From NCBI RefSeq assembly GCF_900113015.1, contig NZ_FONV01000021.1, positions 1 through 64,000 of the forward strand: a stretch of 64,000 nt of DNA, written 5' to 3'. A program made the translations under genes and the position numbers. Position 1 is the stretch's first letter. The number at the start of each line of letters is the position of its first letter. Source of the stretch: Actinoplanes philippinensis. Lineage in GTDB: Bacteria; Actinomycetota; Actinomycetes; Mycobacteriales; Micromonosporaceae. Below the pieces are notes generated by a model. That model saw only the letters and a list, made by a program, of their open reading frames with translations, did no database searches and had not been told where the DNA came from. Positions 8,997 through 17,032 of the stretch are shown in pieces.

Positions 8997-9752
8997 ATGT
9001 CCGTCCACACCGAGCCCGCGGTGCGCGTCACCGGGCTCACCCGTACGTATCACGCCGACGGCGAGCCGGTTCACGCGCTCGCCGGAGTCGACGCGTCGTT
9101 CCAGCGCGGCACCTTCACGGCCATCATGGGGCCGTCGGGCTCCGGCAAGAGCACGCTCCTGCAGGCGGCGGCCGGCCTGGACCGGCCAACCGACGGCAGC
9201 GTGTGGATCGGTGGGACCGAGTTGTCGCGGCTCTCCGAGACCAAGCTGACCGAACTGCGCCGCGGCCGGATCGGGTTCGTCTTCCAGGCGTTCAACCTCA
9301 TCGGCGCGCTCACCGTCGAGGAGAACATCCTGCTGCCGTTGCGCCTGGCCGGCGCCCGCCCCGATCGCGCGTGGATCACGCAGGTGGTCGACCGGGTCGG
9401 CCTCGGACAGCGGTTGCGCCACCGGCCGTCCGCGCTGTCCGGCGGCCAGCAGCAGCGGGTCGCCATCGCGCGGGCCCTCGCCTCCCGGCCCGAGGTCATC
9501 TTCTGCGACGAGCCGACCGGTGCGCTCGACACGAACACGGCGGCCGAGGTTCTGACGCTGCTGCGGGCGATCGTCGACGAGCACGGGCAGACCGTCGTCA
9601 TGGTCACCCATGATCCGGTGGCCGCCTCCTACGCGGATCGCGTCATGGTTCTCGCCGACGGGCGGATCGTGCACGACATGCCACAACCCGGTGCCGACCG
9701 GATCGCCGAGCACCTGGCCACCCTCGGCCGTAGCCGGGCGGTGACCCGATGA
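8997..9752 (+). CDS. ABC transporter ATPase, MacB/LolD type
   Basis: The 251-residue ATPase has Walker A GPSGSGKST near residue 43, the signature LSGGQQQRVAIARAL near 143 and Walker B VIFCDEPTGALD near 165, followed by the VTHD switch His. The combination with an FtsX-type permease in the next gene is typical of mechanotransducing exporters that move or sense antimicrobial peptides. The ATG follows ggagaggccagcga. The gene overlaps the permease gene by 4 bases (ATGA). Confidence 0.95.
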   Translation: MSVHTEPAVRVTGLTRTYHADGEPVHALAGVDASFQRGTFTAIMGPSGSGKSTLLQAAAGLDRPTDGSVWIGGTELSRLSETKLTELRRGRIGFVFQAFNLIGALTVEENILLPLRLAGARPDRAWITQVVDRVGLGQRLRHRPSALSGGQQQRVAIARALASRPEVIFCDEPTGALDTNTAAEVLTLLRAIVDEHGQTVVMVTHDPVAASYADRVMVLADGRIVHDMPQPGADRIAEHLATLGRSRAVTR

Positions 9753-12313
9753 TCTCGCTGGCCACGCGCATGCTGCGGCACCGGCCCGGCTCGTCCGTCG
9801 CCACGCTGCTGGCGCTGGCTCTGGGCGCCCTGATCCTCACCGCGATGGGCGTGCTCGTCGAATCCGGTCTCAGGTATCACCCCGCGCCGGTCCGGTATGC
9901 GGCCGCCGATCTCGTCGTGGCCCGGCCCGACACCACGTTCACCAGCAGGGAGTTCGACGGCGAGATCTATCGCAGCACAGTGGCGCTGCCCGAGGGCGGC
10001 ACGGTTCCGGCTGGCTTGGCCGGGCGGATTCGCGGCATCGAGGGCGTCGCCACGGTCGCGGTCGACGAGAACATTGCGGTCCACACCGGCGCCGGCACGC
10101 CGTTGTCGGGGCGAGGCTGGGCGAGCGCCGTTCTCACACCGTATGAGCTGGTCGACGGGAGGGCGCCTGCCAATGACGACGACGTCGTGCTGAGCACGGA
10201 TCCGGTCCCGGGCGGCCTCGATTCCGGTGTGGCCCCGGGCGGTGCCGCTTCTGGCGGTGTCTCGACGGGGGAGGCCGGTCGAGCGCGGGTCGGTGAGCAG
10301 GTGCGCCTGGTCGTCGGGGGAGTGCTCCGGACGTACCGGATCAGTGGTCTGGCGCGAGGGAACGGGAACGCCGCAGCGGTCTTCTTCAGCGACGCGCATG
10401 CCGCCGCTCTCGCGCCGCACCGCGGCGCTGTCAGCGCCGTCGGTGTGATCGCCGCTCCGGGGACCGATCTCGGCAGACTGGCAGACCAGGTCGGGCAGGT
10501 CGCCGGTGACACCGCGGTGCTCCGCCGCGCTGACAGCGGGCTCGCGGAGCGGTCCGCGGACGGTGCCGCGGCGGGGCTGCTGATCCAGGTCGGGGCTTCG
10601 TTCGGTGGCTATGTCATCTTGCTGATCGTGTTCGTGGTCGCGGCCACCATCGGTCTCAGCGTGCGGCACCGGCGGCGGGACCTGGCCCTGGTTCGCGCCG
10701 TCGCCGCCACGCCGGGGCAGGTACGCCGCATGATCATGGCCGAGTCGGCGCTGGTCAGCGTGTTCGCCTCGGCGATCGGTGTGCCGGCCGGCCTGGCCGC
10801 CGCTGGCTGGCTCACCGGCGAGCTCACCAGCCGAGGGTTCGTGCCGGAGGGCTTCCCGATGGCACCGGGCGTGATCGCCGCAGCGGGGGCCACGGGAGTC
10901 ATCCTGGTGTCCGCGGTGCTCGCCGGCCTGCTCGCCGCGCGCCGGATCAGCGGGATCAAACCGGCCGAAGCACTCGGCGAGGCCGCGATCGAGCCGGTCT
11001 CCGCCGGGCGCGTCCGATGGATCAGCGGCCTCGTCGCTCTGACCGCCGCGGGTTCCTCCGCCTTCGCGGCGGTCGCCGCCGGCGGGCAGACCGCGCTCGG
11101 TGCCGCGCTCGGCATGCTGTACCTGTTCGTGCTCGCGGTCGCGCTGCTCGCGCCGTGGATCAACGCGGCCGCCGCACGGCTGCTCGCCCCGCTGCTCCGC
11201 GCGGCGTTCGGGACCAGCGGATACCTGGCGGCCGCCAACCTGCGTGCGAACGCCCGGGGCGCGGCGAGCGTGCTCACCTCGCTGGTCCTGGCGGTCGGGT
11301 TCGGCGGATCAGTGTGGTTCCTGCAGAACAACCTGGAACGCCAGGCGGTGGCGCAGAGCCGATCCGGGCTGATCGCCACCCGAGCGCTGGTCACCGGAGC
11401 GGGTCTGTCCGACTCCGTCGTCGCCGAGGTTCGTGCGGTTCCAGGGGTACGAGCGGCGACCCCGGTTCGTAACACCAGTGTCGTCGCGTCCGTGATGGGA
11501 GACGGCGAGGTGATCGGCGCCCGAGCCGTGGACCCCGCCGGGATCGACGCAACGCTCGATCTGGGGGTGACCAGCGGCAGCCTCGCCGACCTGCGCGACG
11601 GGACCGCGGCGGTGTCGAGGACGCAGGCGTCCACGTTCGGCTGGGATCTGGGGGAGAAGGTGGCGCTGCGGCTCGGTGACGGCACACCGGCTGACGTCCG
11701 GGTTGTCGCGATCTACGAGCATGGGCTCGGGTTCGGCGACGTGGTCCTGCCACGGTCCGCGGTGATCGGGCACACCGCCACCAACCTCGACGACCAGATC
11801 CTGATCAGTGCCCCGGCCTCGGCCGACGTCGCTCTGCGGGAGATCGCGGCCGCCCACCCCGGCGCCGCTCTCGTCGACACCGGCACGGTTACCGGTGGTC
11901 TCGCCAAGGACCTCGCGCTCAGCGCCTGGCTCAACCGGCTGCTGATCGCCGTGATGGTCGGATACACCGTGGTCGCGGCCGCCAACACGATGGTCATGGC
12001 AGCACTCGCCCGCCGCCGGGAACTCGCCGTGCTCCGCCTGACCGGAGTGACCCGGCGCCAGGTCAAACGTATGATCAACGCGGAACAGGCCGGTCTGCTC
12101 GGCGTCGCTGTGCTGCTCGGCGGCACGATCGCCGCGCTGACCCTGAGCAGCGTGGTGCGGGCGCTCACCGGAAACCTCGTGCCCTACGTGCCGCCGCTCG
12201 GTGTGGCGACCGTCCTCGGTGGCACAGCCGTCCTCGCGTTGGCCACGACCATCCTCCCGATCGCCCGGCTGCTGCGTGTGCCGCCGGTCGAACACATCGG
12301 CGTCAGGGAGTAG
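9749..12313 (+). CDS. FtsX-family ABC permease
   Basis: The 854-residue permease has one N-terminal span (about residues 15-40), an extracellular domain, a first FtsX block of three spans (about 280-400) with the cytoplasmic motif RRRDLALVRA, then a second anchor and a second FtsX block (about 730-850) with RRRELAVLRLTG. This ten-span layout with two periplasmic-type domains is the usual partner of the ATPase just upstream. Together with 7036-8897 it forms a kinase-regulator-exporter module like those that respond to cell-wall-active peptides. The true substrate is unknown. Confidence 0.93.
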   Translation: MISLATRMLRHRPGSSVATLLALALGALILTAMGVLVESGLRYHPAPVRYAAADLVVARPDTTFTSREFDGEIYRSTVALPEGGTVPAGLAGRIRGIEGVATVAVDENIAVHTGAGTPLSGRGWASAVLTPYELVDGRAPANDDDVVLSTDPVPGGLDSGVAPGGAASGGVSTGEAGRARVGEQVRLVVGGVLRTYRISGLARGNGNAAAVFFSDAHAAALAPHRGAVSAVGVIAAPGTDLGRLADQVGQVAGDTAVLRRADSGLAERSADGAAAGLLIQVGASFGGYVILLIVFVVAATIGLSVRHRRRDLALVRAVAATPGQVRRMIMAESALVSVFASAIGVPAGLAAAGWLTGELTSRGFVPEGFPMAPGVIAAAGATGVILVSAVLAGLLAARRISGIKPAEALGEAAIEPVSAGRVRWISGLVALTAAGSSAFAAVAAGGQTALGAALGMLYLFVLAVALLAPWINAAAARLLAPLLRAAFGTSGYLAAANLRANARGAASVLTSLVLAVGFGGSVWFLQNNLERQAVAQSRSGLIATRALVTGAGLSDSVVAEVRAVPGVRAATPVRNTSVVASVMGDGEVIGARAVDPAGIDATLDLGVTSGSLADLRDGTAAVSRTQASTFGWDLGEKVALRLGDGTPADVRVVAIYEHGLGFGDVVLPRSAVIGHTATNLDDQILISAPASADVALREIAAAHPGAALVDTGTVTGGLAKDLALSAWLNRLLIAVMVGYTVVAAANTMVMAALARRRELAVLRLTGVTRRQVKRMINAEQAGLLGVAVLLGGTIAALTLSSVVRALTGNLVPYVPPLGVATVLGGTAVLALATTILPIARLLRVPPVEHIGVRE

Positions 12314-12400
12314 CAGATGTTCCTGCCGCGCCGGTCCGCCGCTGCCCGACGTCTGTCCGCCTGCCGATGGCGGCTGAGAAGTGCCGGCCGTGGTGTGCGA

Positions 12401-13978
12401 TCAGGAGGTGAGGACGCGCTGGTGCAGAGCGGTGACCACGGCACGGGCGGACAGGAGAGCGCCGTGTTGCCAGGCGACGGCCTGGCTCAACCAGTCGCCG
12501 GCGAAGTAGACCCGGCCGGCCGGCTTCAGCAGCAAGCGGAAAGCGGTGCTGTCCTCCCACGGAGCATAGTTCCAGGCGGCCTCCAGGTGCGGCGTGCGAT
12601 GCCAGGCGACCGAGAAGGCCGAGGCCAGCTCGGTGCGGTACCTGTCGCCGTGGATCTTCACGCCCTGCGCTACGGCTCGGGCCGTTCGTTCTGCGGGCGG
12701 CAGGGCGCCGTAGGCCTCGGCGGCGTCGGCGAAGTTGTAGTAACCGACAAGCAGCCCCCGCGGGGCGTGGAAGTCGTGCGACGGATACCAGATCTGGCCG
12801 ATGTCCAGATCGGTCTGGGTGCTGCCGCCGTAGATCCGCAGGTCGTTCTCCCACCAGCGGCTGCGGTACTCCAGGCCGATCTTGCCGGCGGCGAACGGGA
12901 AGAAGGCCGTGAGCGCCGAGGTGATGTCCGGACCCAGGTTGTGCGGGATGCGGGCCATCAGGTTCGGCGGCAGGGTGGCTATGCAGAAGTCGGCGGTGAT
13001 CGAATGCTCCCGGCCGCCCTGACGGTAGATGACGGTCACATCCGAGGCACGGCCGTTGACCTTGAGGACCTGGGCGCCCAGCCGCACGCGCTGACGGCCG
13101 ACCTTCGTGGTGAGGGCGGCGGCGATCCGGTCCATGCCACCGACCGGCTGGAACATCATCATCGCCTGGTCGTAGCCGAATTCGAAGCTGATGTACCGTC
13201 CGACCTGGCTGGCGAACACGTCGGACAGCGACGGCGGTCCCGGCAGCGGTGTCCCATGGTCCTCACCCGCTCCGGGGTAAGACGCGAAGCCCCGCCGTGT
13301 GGACCCCACGTATTCGTGTTCGCTCCCGATGTCGCCGAAGTCCTCCAGGAAGGACAGCAGCCGCGCTTTGTCCTCGTCGGTCAGCACACTGTCGAGGGCG
13401 CCCTGGTCGGTGGCCTTGGCGAGCAGCTCGGACACGTACCCGTAGAGGTCGGCCTTGGCGGTCCGGAAACGGACCGGCGACCCGCCCGCCTCGTTGTAGA
13501 TCAACGTGTCGGCGTTGGCGTTGACAAAAGGCTCGATCGGGACGCCCAGCTCACGGCAGTAATCGAGAGTGACCATCCACTGGGCGATCCGGGCCGGACC
13601 GGCATTGAGATAGGTGCCGGACGAGAAACCGGCCCGCTGGGTGTGACCGTCGAGGTCGGTCTCCACCCGGCCGCCCCGGATCGTCAGGTTGCGGCCGCCG
13701 GTCACGTCGCGGGCTTCGAGAATCGTGCAGTCGTAGCCGGCCTTGCCCAGCTCGTAGGCGGCCGTCAGCCCGGCGATCCCGCCACCCAGGATGACGACCT
13801 TGCGGGTGCCACGGCCGGTCAGATGGAAATCGGCGCGCTGTGGGGCCTGGAAGTCGGGTGTCGCGGTGGGTGTCGGCGCGTGCCCGAGCGCGCCCATCGT
13901 GGCGAAGAGGGCGCCGGCTCCACCGCTGACGCCCACCGAGGTAAGAAAACGACGCCGTGTGAGTTCCCCGTTACTCAT
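12401..13978 (-). CDS. Tat-exported flavin amine oxidase
   Basis: This 525-residue FAD enzyme probably oxidises a primary amine or L-amino acid to the imine with release of H2O2. The start at 13978 gives a twin-arginine signal (TRRRFLTS at residues 7-14, then a hydrophobic stretch), with gaaagg upstream. An in-frame ATG eight codons earlier is the alternative. The dinucleotide-binding motif is VVILGGGIAGLTAAYELG (about 61-78), ending in Glu88. The C-terminal FAD motif is GRVYFAGDWLS. The length fits the flavin monoamine oxidase family (tryptophan monooxygenase/L-amino-acid oxidase relatives). A zinc dehydrogenase gene lies upstream in the same direction. Confidence 0.88.
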   Translation of the reverse strand: MSNGELTRRRFLTSVGVSGGAGALFATMGALGHAPTPTATPDFQAPQRADFHLTGRGTRKVVILGGGIAGLTAAYELGKAGYDCTILEARDVTGGRNLTIRGGRVETDLDGHTQRAGFSSGTYLNAGPARIAQWMVTLDYCRELGVPIEPFVNANADTLIYNEAGGSPVRFRTAKADLYGYVSELLAKATDQGALDSVLTDEDKARLLSFLEDFGDIGSEHEYVGSTRRGFASYPGAGEDHGTPLPGPPSLSDVFASQVGRYISFEFGYDQAMMMFQPVGGMDRIAAALTTKVGRQRVRLGAQVLKVNGRASDVTVIYRQGGREHSITADFCIATLPPNLMARIPHNLGPDITSALTAFFPFAAGKIGLEYRSRWWENDLRIYGGSTQTDLDIGQIWYPSHDFHAPRGLLVGYYNFADAAEAYGALPPAERTARAVAQGVKIHGDRYRTELASAFSVAWHRTPHLEAAWNYAPWEDSTAFRLLLKPAGRVYFAGDWLSQAVAWQHGALLSARAVVTALHQRVLTS

Positions 13979-14303
13979 CGCCTGAGCCTTTCGCCGGGGC
14001 ATCACATTGACATCTATCAAGTGTTGCGGCTTGGTAACCGGCGGCGGGATGGCGCGGGGTGGCAGCAAAGATGGCCGGCGCACGCTGCTGCCGGTCTCGA
14101 TGCGGGCCAACCGGCGGTTCATGGCGAAGTCGGCGGGGTTCCGGGCCGACCACTCAACGGCTTCGACCTGGTGCAGCCGGGTGTGATCCCGGTGCGCCAT
14201 TGGAAGGCGGTCGGCGCCGCCAAGGATGTCGACGACGCAGCCGCGTTCATGTACGGGGAAGTGGCCTTCAAAAGGCCTGAGGGAAGGCGGAGGGGTGGAC
14301 GTC
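13979..14303. other. intergenic region upstream of the amine oxidase
   Basis: No gene is supported here. The minus-strand oxidase frame stays open but reads as low-complexity basic sequence without a better start. A short perfect inverted repeat, GGCCTT-CAA-AAGGCC, lies at 14263-14277 and may be a weak hairpin just downstream of the dehydrogenase stop. Confidence 0.4.
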
Positions 14304-15341
14304 TCAGGGCAGCCGTGGGTCGATCATCGTCATTCCAGCGACCGGGGCAGTGTCGAAGACCGGCAGCAACGAGGCGGCCTCGGCCAGGCCGATGGTTCGC
14401 TCGATCAGGCGTTGCGGGGCCAGCCGCCCCTCGGCGATGAGCCCCATCATCTCCGGGTAGTCGACAGCCGCCATCCCGTGGCTGCCGAGGACGTCGAGTT
14501 CCCAGCCGATCACCCGAGCCATCGGCACGCGGGGGTGCCCGTCGACCGGCGGCAGCAGGCCCACCTGCACGTGCCTGCCGCGGCGACGGAGGCTGAGGAT
14601 CGCATCGGCACAGGTCTGTTCGCCCCCGACCGCGTCGACGGAGACATGACTGCCGCCCGCGGTGAGATCGGCGACCGCGGCTGGAACGTCCTCCGAGGCG
14701 AGCAGCGTGTGCTCGGCGCCGAGTTCCGCGGCCACCGCCAGGGCGGCCGGATTACGGTCGACCGCGATGACCCTGCCCCCGAGCGCACGGGCGATCATCA
14801 CCGCGCTGAGGCCCACACCACCGGCGCCGATGACGGTCACCCATTCGCCCTCGGTGACATCGGCCCGGCCGGCCAGCGCCCGGTATGCCGTGGCGAACCG
14901 GCACCCCAGGCCCGCCGCCGCCTCGAACCCGACCCGGTCCGGGATCGTCACCAGGTTGGTGTCGGCGGCGTGCAGGGGCACCAGCTCGGCGAACGAGCCC
15001 CAGTGCGTGAAACCGGGCTGCTGCTGGTCCGGACAGACCTGCGCCTGGCCGGTCCGGCACCACTCGCACCGTCCGCAGCCACAGACGAACGGGACGGTCA
15101 CCCGGTCGCCGGCCGTCCAGCGATCGACGCCGTCGCCCACCGACGCGATCACCCCGGCCAGTTCATGTCCGGGAACGTGCGGCAGGGTGATCTCGTCGTG
15201 GCCCGCCCAGGCGTGCCAGTCGCTGCGGCACATTCCGGTCGCCATCACCCGAACCACCACGCCCCCGGGTGGCGCGGACGGCTCCGGCACCTCCCGCACC
15301 TCGGGCTGACCCTCGATCGCATCGAACACCACCGCGCGCAT
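14304..15341 (-). CDS. zinc-dependent medium-chain alcohol dehydrogenase
   Basis: The 345-residue NAD(P)-dependent dehydrogenase has catalytic zinc ligands Cys38 (GMCRSD) and His59-Glu60 (GHE). The four structural cysteines 89, 92, 95 and 103 are in CGCGRCEWCRTGQAQVC. The Rossmann loop is GAGGVGLSA near residues 174-182. The ATG at 15341 is preferred over the GTG two codons earlier because agagga lies seven bases before it. The substrate is unclear. The order dehydrogenase then amine oxidase suggests, but does not prove, oxidation of an amino alcohol or the aldehyde product of the oxidase. Confidence 0.9.
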   Translation of the reverse strand: MRAVVFDAIEGQPEVREVPEPSAPPGGVVVRVMATGMCRSDWHAWAGHDEITLPHVPGHELAGVIASVGDGVDRWTAGDRVTVPFVCGCGRCEWCRTGQAQVCPDQQQPGFTHWGSFAELVPLHAADTNLVTIPDRVGFEAAAGLGCRFATAYRALAGRADVTEGEWVTVIGAGGVGLSAVMIARALGGRVIAVDRNPAALAVAAELGAEHTLLASEDVPAAVADLTAGGSHVSVDAVGGEQTCADAILSLRRRGRHVQVGLLPPVDGHPRVPMARVIGWELDVLGSHGMAAVDYPEMMGLIAEGRLAPQRLIERTIGLAEAASLLPVFDTAPVAGMTMIDPRLP

Positions 15342-15428
15342 CGGCACATCCTCTCAGCCACCGGCGCCCAAGTCGTAACGGATCGGGGGAGCGAGGCAGG
15401 GCCGGGTGTCTCACCGAATTTCGGCGGC

Positions 15429-15444
15429 GGGAAACAGTGTTCCC
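15429..15444. promoter_or_regulatory. 16-bp imperfect palindrome upstream of the dehydrogenase
   Basis: GGGAAACAGTGTTCCC has perfect GGGAA/TTCCC arms around six bases and lies about 90 bases upstream of the minus-strand dehydrogenase start. A second perfect inverted repeat, GCCCGC-AATATC-GCGGGC, lies at 15484-15501. Either could be an operator; no regulator is identified. Confidence 0.3.
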
Positions 15445-15577
15445 TTGCATGCACTGCGGCGACGACGGGTGGAAGCGGGGTTCGCCCGCAATATCGCGGG
15501 CCCGGCCCAACGCAAAAGCGCACGACGGAGTGAGGGACGTCGGATCCGGCCGCGTGAGGTTGGAGTGTCTGGGCTGG

Positions 15578-15830
15578 GAAGACGGGCTCGGCCACGTGAA
15601 CTCGGTGTGGGAGAGGGAGAGGCGGGTTGTCTGCGTGAGTTCGCGCGATCGACACGAGAACACGGGTGTGGCGGCGCGAGTCGGTGATGGAGCGGCTGCG
15701 GCTGCGTGATTTCGGGTGTCGGGCCGAGAAGGCGGGTCGGCTGCCTGAGTTCAGGTGATGGAGTGGAAGAAGGCGGATCGGCTGCTGTCGGGGCGGCGGA
15801 ACGTGAGTTCGGGCCCCGCAGGAACGGCGG
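15578..15830. repeat. degenerate intergenic repeats
   Basis: In the 540-base gap between the dehydrogenase and the deaminase, at least four diverged copies of a unit like gaaggcgggtcggctgcgtgagttc recur at about 15578, 15616, 15726 and 15767. They are purine-rich on the plus strand and not regular in spacing. I see no convincing gene in this gap on either strand. Confidence 0.45.
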
Positions 15831-15877
15831 CGTAAGAGAGGAGGGAATCGGCATCCGGGGGCTTGAGAATCGGGCGT

Positions 15878-15883
15878 TAGAGT
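15878..15883 (+). promoter_or_regulatory. TANNNT box for the deaminase gene
   Basis: TAGAGT ends exactly six bases before the ATG at 15890, and no ribosome-binding site is present. This matches a leaderless start. Confidence 0.45.
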
Positions 15884-15889
15884 CGCCGC

Positions 15890-16339
15890 ATGTCGATTTC
15901 CTCGCTGGAACTGACCGAAGACGATCGGAAGCTGATCGAGCTTGCCCGCAGCATCGTCGATGCCAACACCGACGGTGAGCACGGCATCTACACGATGGGA
16001 GCGGCGGTTAGGGCCGTCGACGGGTCGATGTATGGGGGAATCAATCTCTATCACTTCCTTGGTGGTCCGTGTGCCGAGCTTGTCGCGCTGGGGCACGCCC
16101 GTGCGTCCGGCGCTCGTGAACTCACGACCATCGTCGCGGTCGGCAACCACGGACGCGGGCCGGTGGGGCCGTGCGGGCGTGACCGGCAGATCCTGTTCGA
16201 CTACCACCCGGGCATCCGGGTGATCCTGCCCACCGAGAAAGGACTCCGGAGCGTACGGATCACCGACCTCATGCCACTCGCAGCACGGTGGACGCCGGAC
16301 GAGGGTACGCAGGAATTCGACCCCAGCCTGTTCGAGTGA
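15890..16339 (+). CDS. cytidine deaminase-like protein with altered zinc site
   Basis: The 149-residue protein has the cytidine/blasticidin deaminase fold signature: Cys61 and the proton-shuttle Glu63 in GGPCAELVALG, and Cys95 in GPCGRDRQIL. The family normally reads PCxxC at the second site. Here the second cysteine is Asp98, so the zinc would be bound by Cys, Cys and Asp, or activity may differ. The remainder (FDYHPGIRVILP) is standard for the family. The predicted role is hydrolytic deamination of a nucleoside or nucleoside antibiotic. It is transcribed alone from a leaderless promoter. Confidence 0.85.
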   Translation: MSISSLELTEDDRKLIELARSIVDANTDGEHGIYTMGAAVRAVDGSMYGGINLYHFLGGPCAELVALGHARASGARELTTIVAVGNHGRGPVGPCGRDRQILFDYHPGIRVILPTEKGLRSVRITDLMPLAARWTPDEGTQEFDPSLFE

Positions 16340-16361
16340 GCTGCTTATTCGCTGGTGCCGG

Positions 16362-16616
16362 GTGCCATGGGTGGGCGACGATCCGCCGGTGACGAACACT
16401 CCCGAAGGATTCACCTACCGCATCCGCAAGAACGGCGACGTGGAGATGCTGCACCATGGCCGCCCGGCCGGGGTGCTGCGTGGCGCCAAGGCGGCCCGTT
16501 TCCTGGCCGACGTCGACAACGAGGACCCCCAGGAGTTGATGGCCCGGCTGACCGGGAACTACCGGCACGGCAACGAGCGCACCGCCAAGAACCACCCCCG
16601 CAACCGGCGTCCGTGA
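16362..16616 (+). CDS. small conserved-looking hypothetical protein
   Basis: The frame encodes up to 84 residues. A GTG at 16389 would give 75 residues starting VTNTPEGFTYRIRKNGD. The product is soluble, with a beta-rich start (FTYRIRKNGDVEMLHHGR), a helical middle (AAKAARFLADV, ELMARLTGNY) and a basic end. Codon use is typical of the region. The family is not recognised. Its stop lies 4 bases from the stop of the minus-strand gene that follows. Confidence 0.6.
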   Translation: MPWVGDDPPVTNTPEGFTYRIRKNGDVEMLHHGRPAGVLRGAKAARFLADVDNEDPQELMARLTGNYRHGNERTAKNHPRNRRP

Positions 16617-16620
16617 ACGA

Positions 16621-16962
16621 TCAGTCTTTCCGGTCAGGTGCGGCCGGCGTTTTCGCGTAGTGGTTGTTGGTCAATGAGGCGGTCGCGTCGTCGCCGATCT
16701 GCACGTACCCGCTGCTACGAAGGTTCTTGATCGTGATCCGGCTCCCACCGGCGGGCGGCGGGTCATCCGGCCGACGGCACCGGAGCGGGACGGCCGCAGT
16801 CACCTCGAGCGCGACGACCGCAGTCACCTCGAGCGCGACCGGCGTCAACAGGAAGCTGCCCACGCTCGCGGACTGATCCGCGTCGCCCAGGGTCGCCCGC
16901 GTCAGGAAGACGACCCCGGCCACGGCGAACGCCACGAGGAAAGCTCCCGCAACCAGCCACAC
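16621..16962 (-). CDS. small membrane protein with C-terminal RHIM-like motif
   Basis: The frame opens at GTG 16962 and encodes 113 residues; no clear ribosome-binding site is seen, so the start is uncertain. A membrane span occupies residues 2-21 (AGAFLVAFAVAGVVFL). A short repeat (ALEVTAVVALEVTAAV) follows, then a Pro-rich linker. The C-terminus carries SSGYVQIGDDATASLTNN (residues 83-100). The core Val87-Gln-Ile-Gly90 flanked by Ser and Asn matches the (I/V)Q(I/L/V)G core of RHIM amyloid motifs and related bacterial amyloid signalling motifs. The gene just upstream carries the same VQ(I/L)GDDA core, so the two may interact homotypically. Membrane anchoring is clear; signalling is inference. 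Confidence 0.6.
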   Translation of the reverse strand: MWLVAGAFLVAFAVAGVVFLTRATLGDADQSASVGSFLLTPVALEVTAVVALEVTAAVPLRCRRPDDPPPAGGSRITIKNLRSSGYVQIGDDATASLTNNHYAKTPAAPDRKD

Positions 16963-17032
16963 CTGATCACGGTCCCGGCCACCCCTCGTCGAGGCATCCC
17001 TCCGAGGACGGCCCGGAGTAACGAGGATCCTG

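Noticed and set aside
7036..12313. Complete BceRS-BceAB system
   Set aside because: The kinase is of the HisKA_3/NarL type with a different sensor, not an intramembrane BceS kinase; only the functional analogy is kept.
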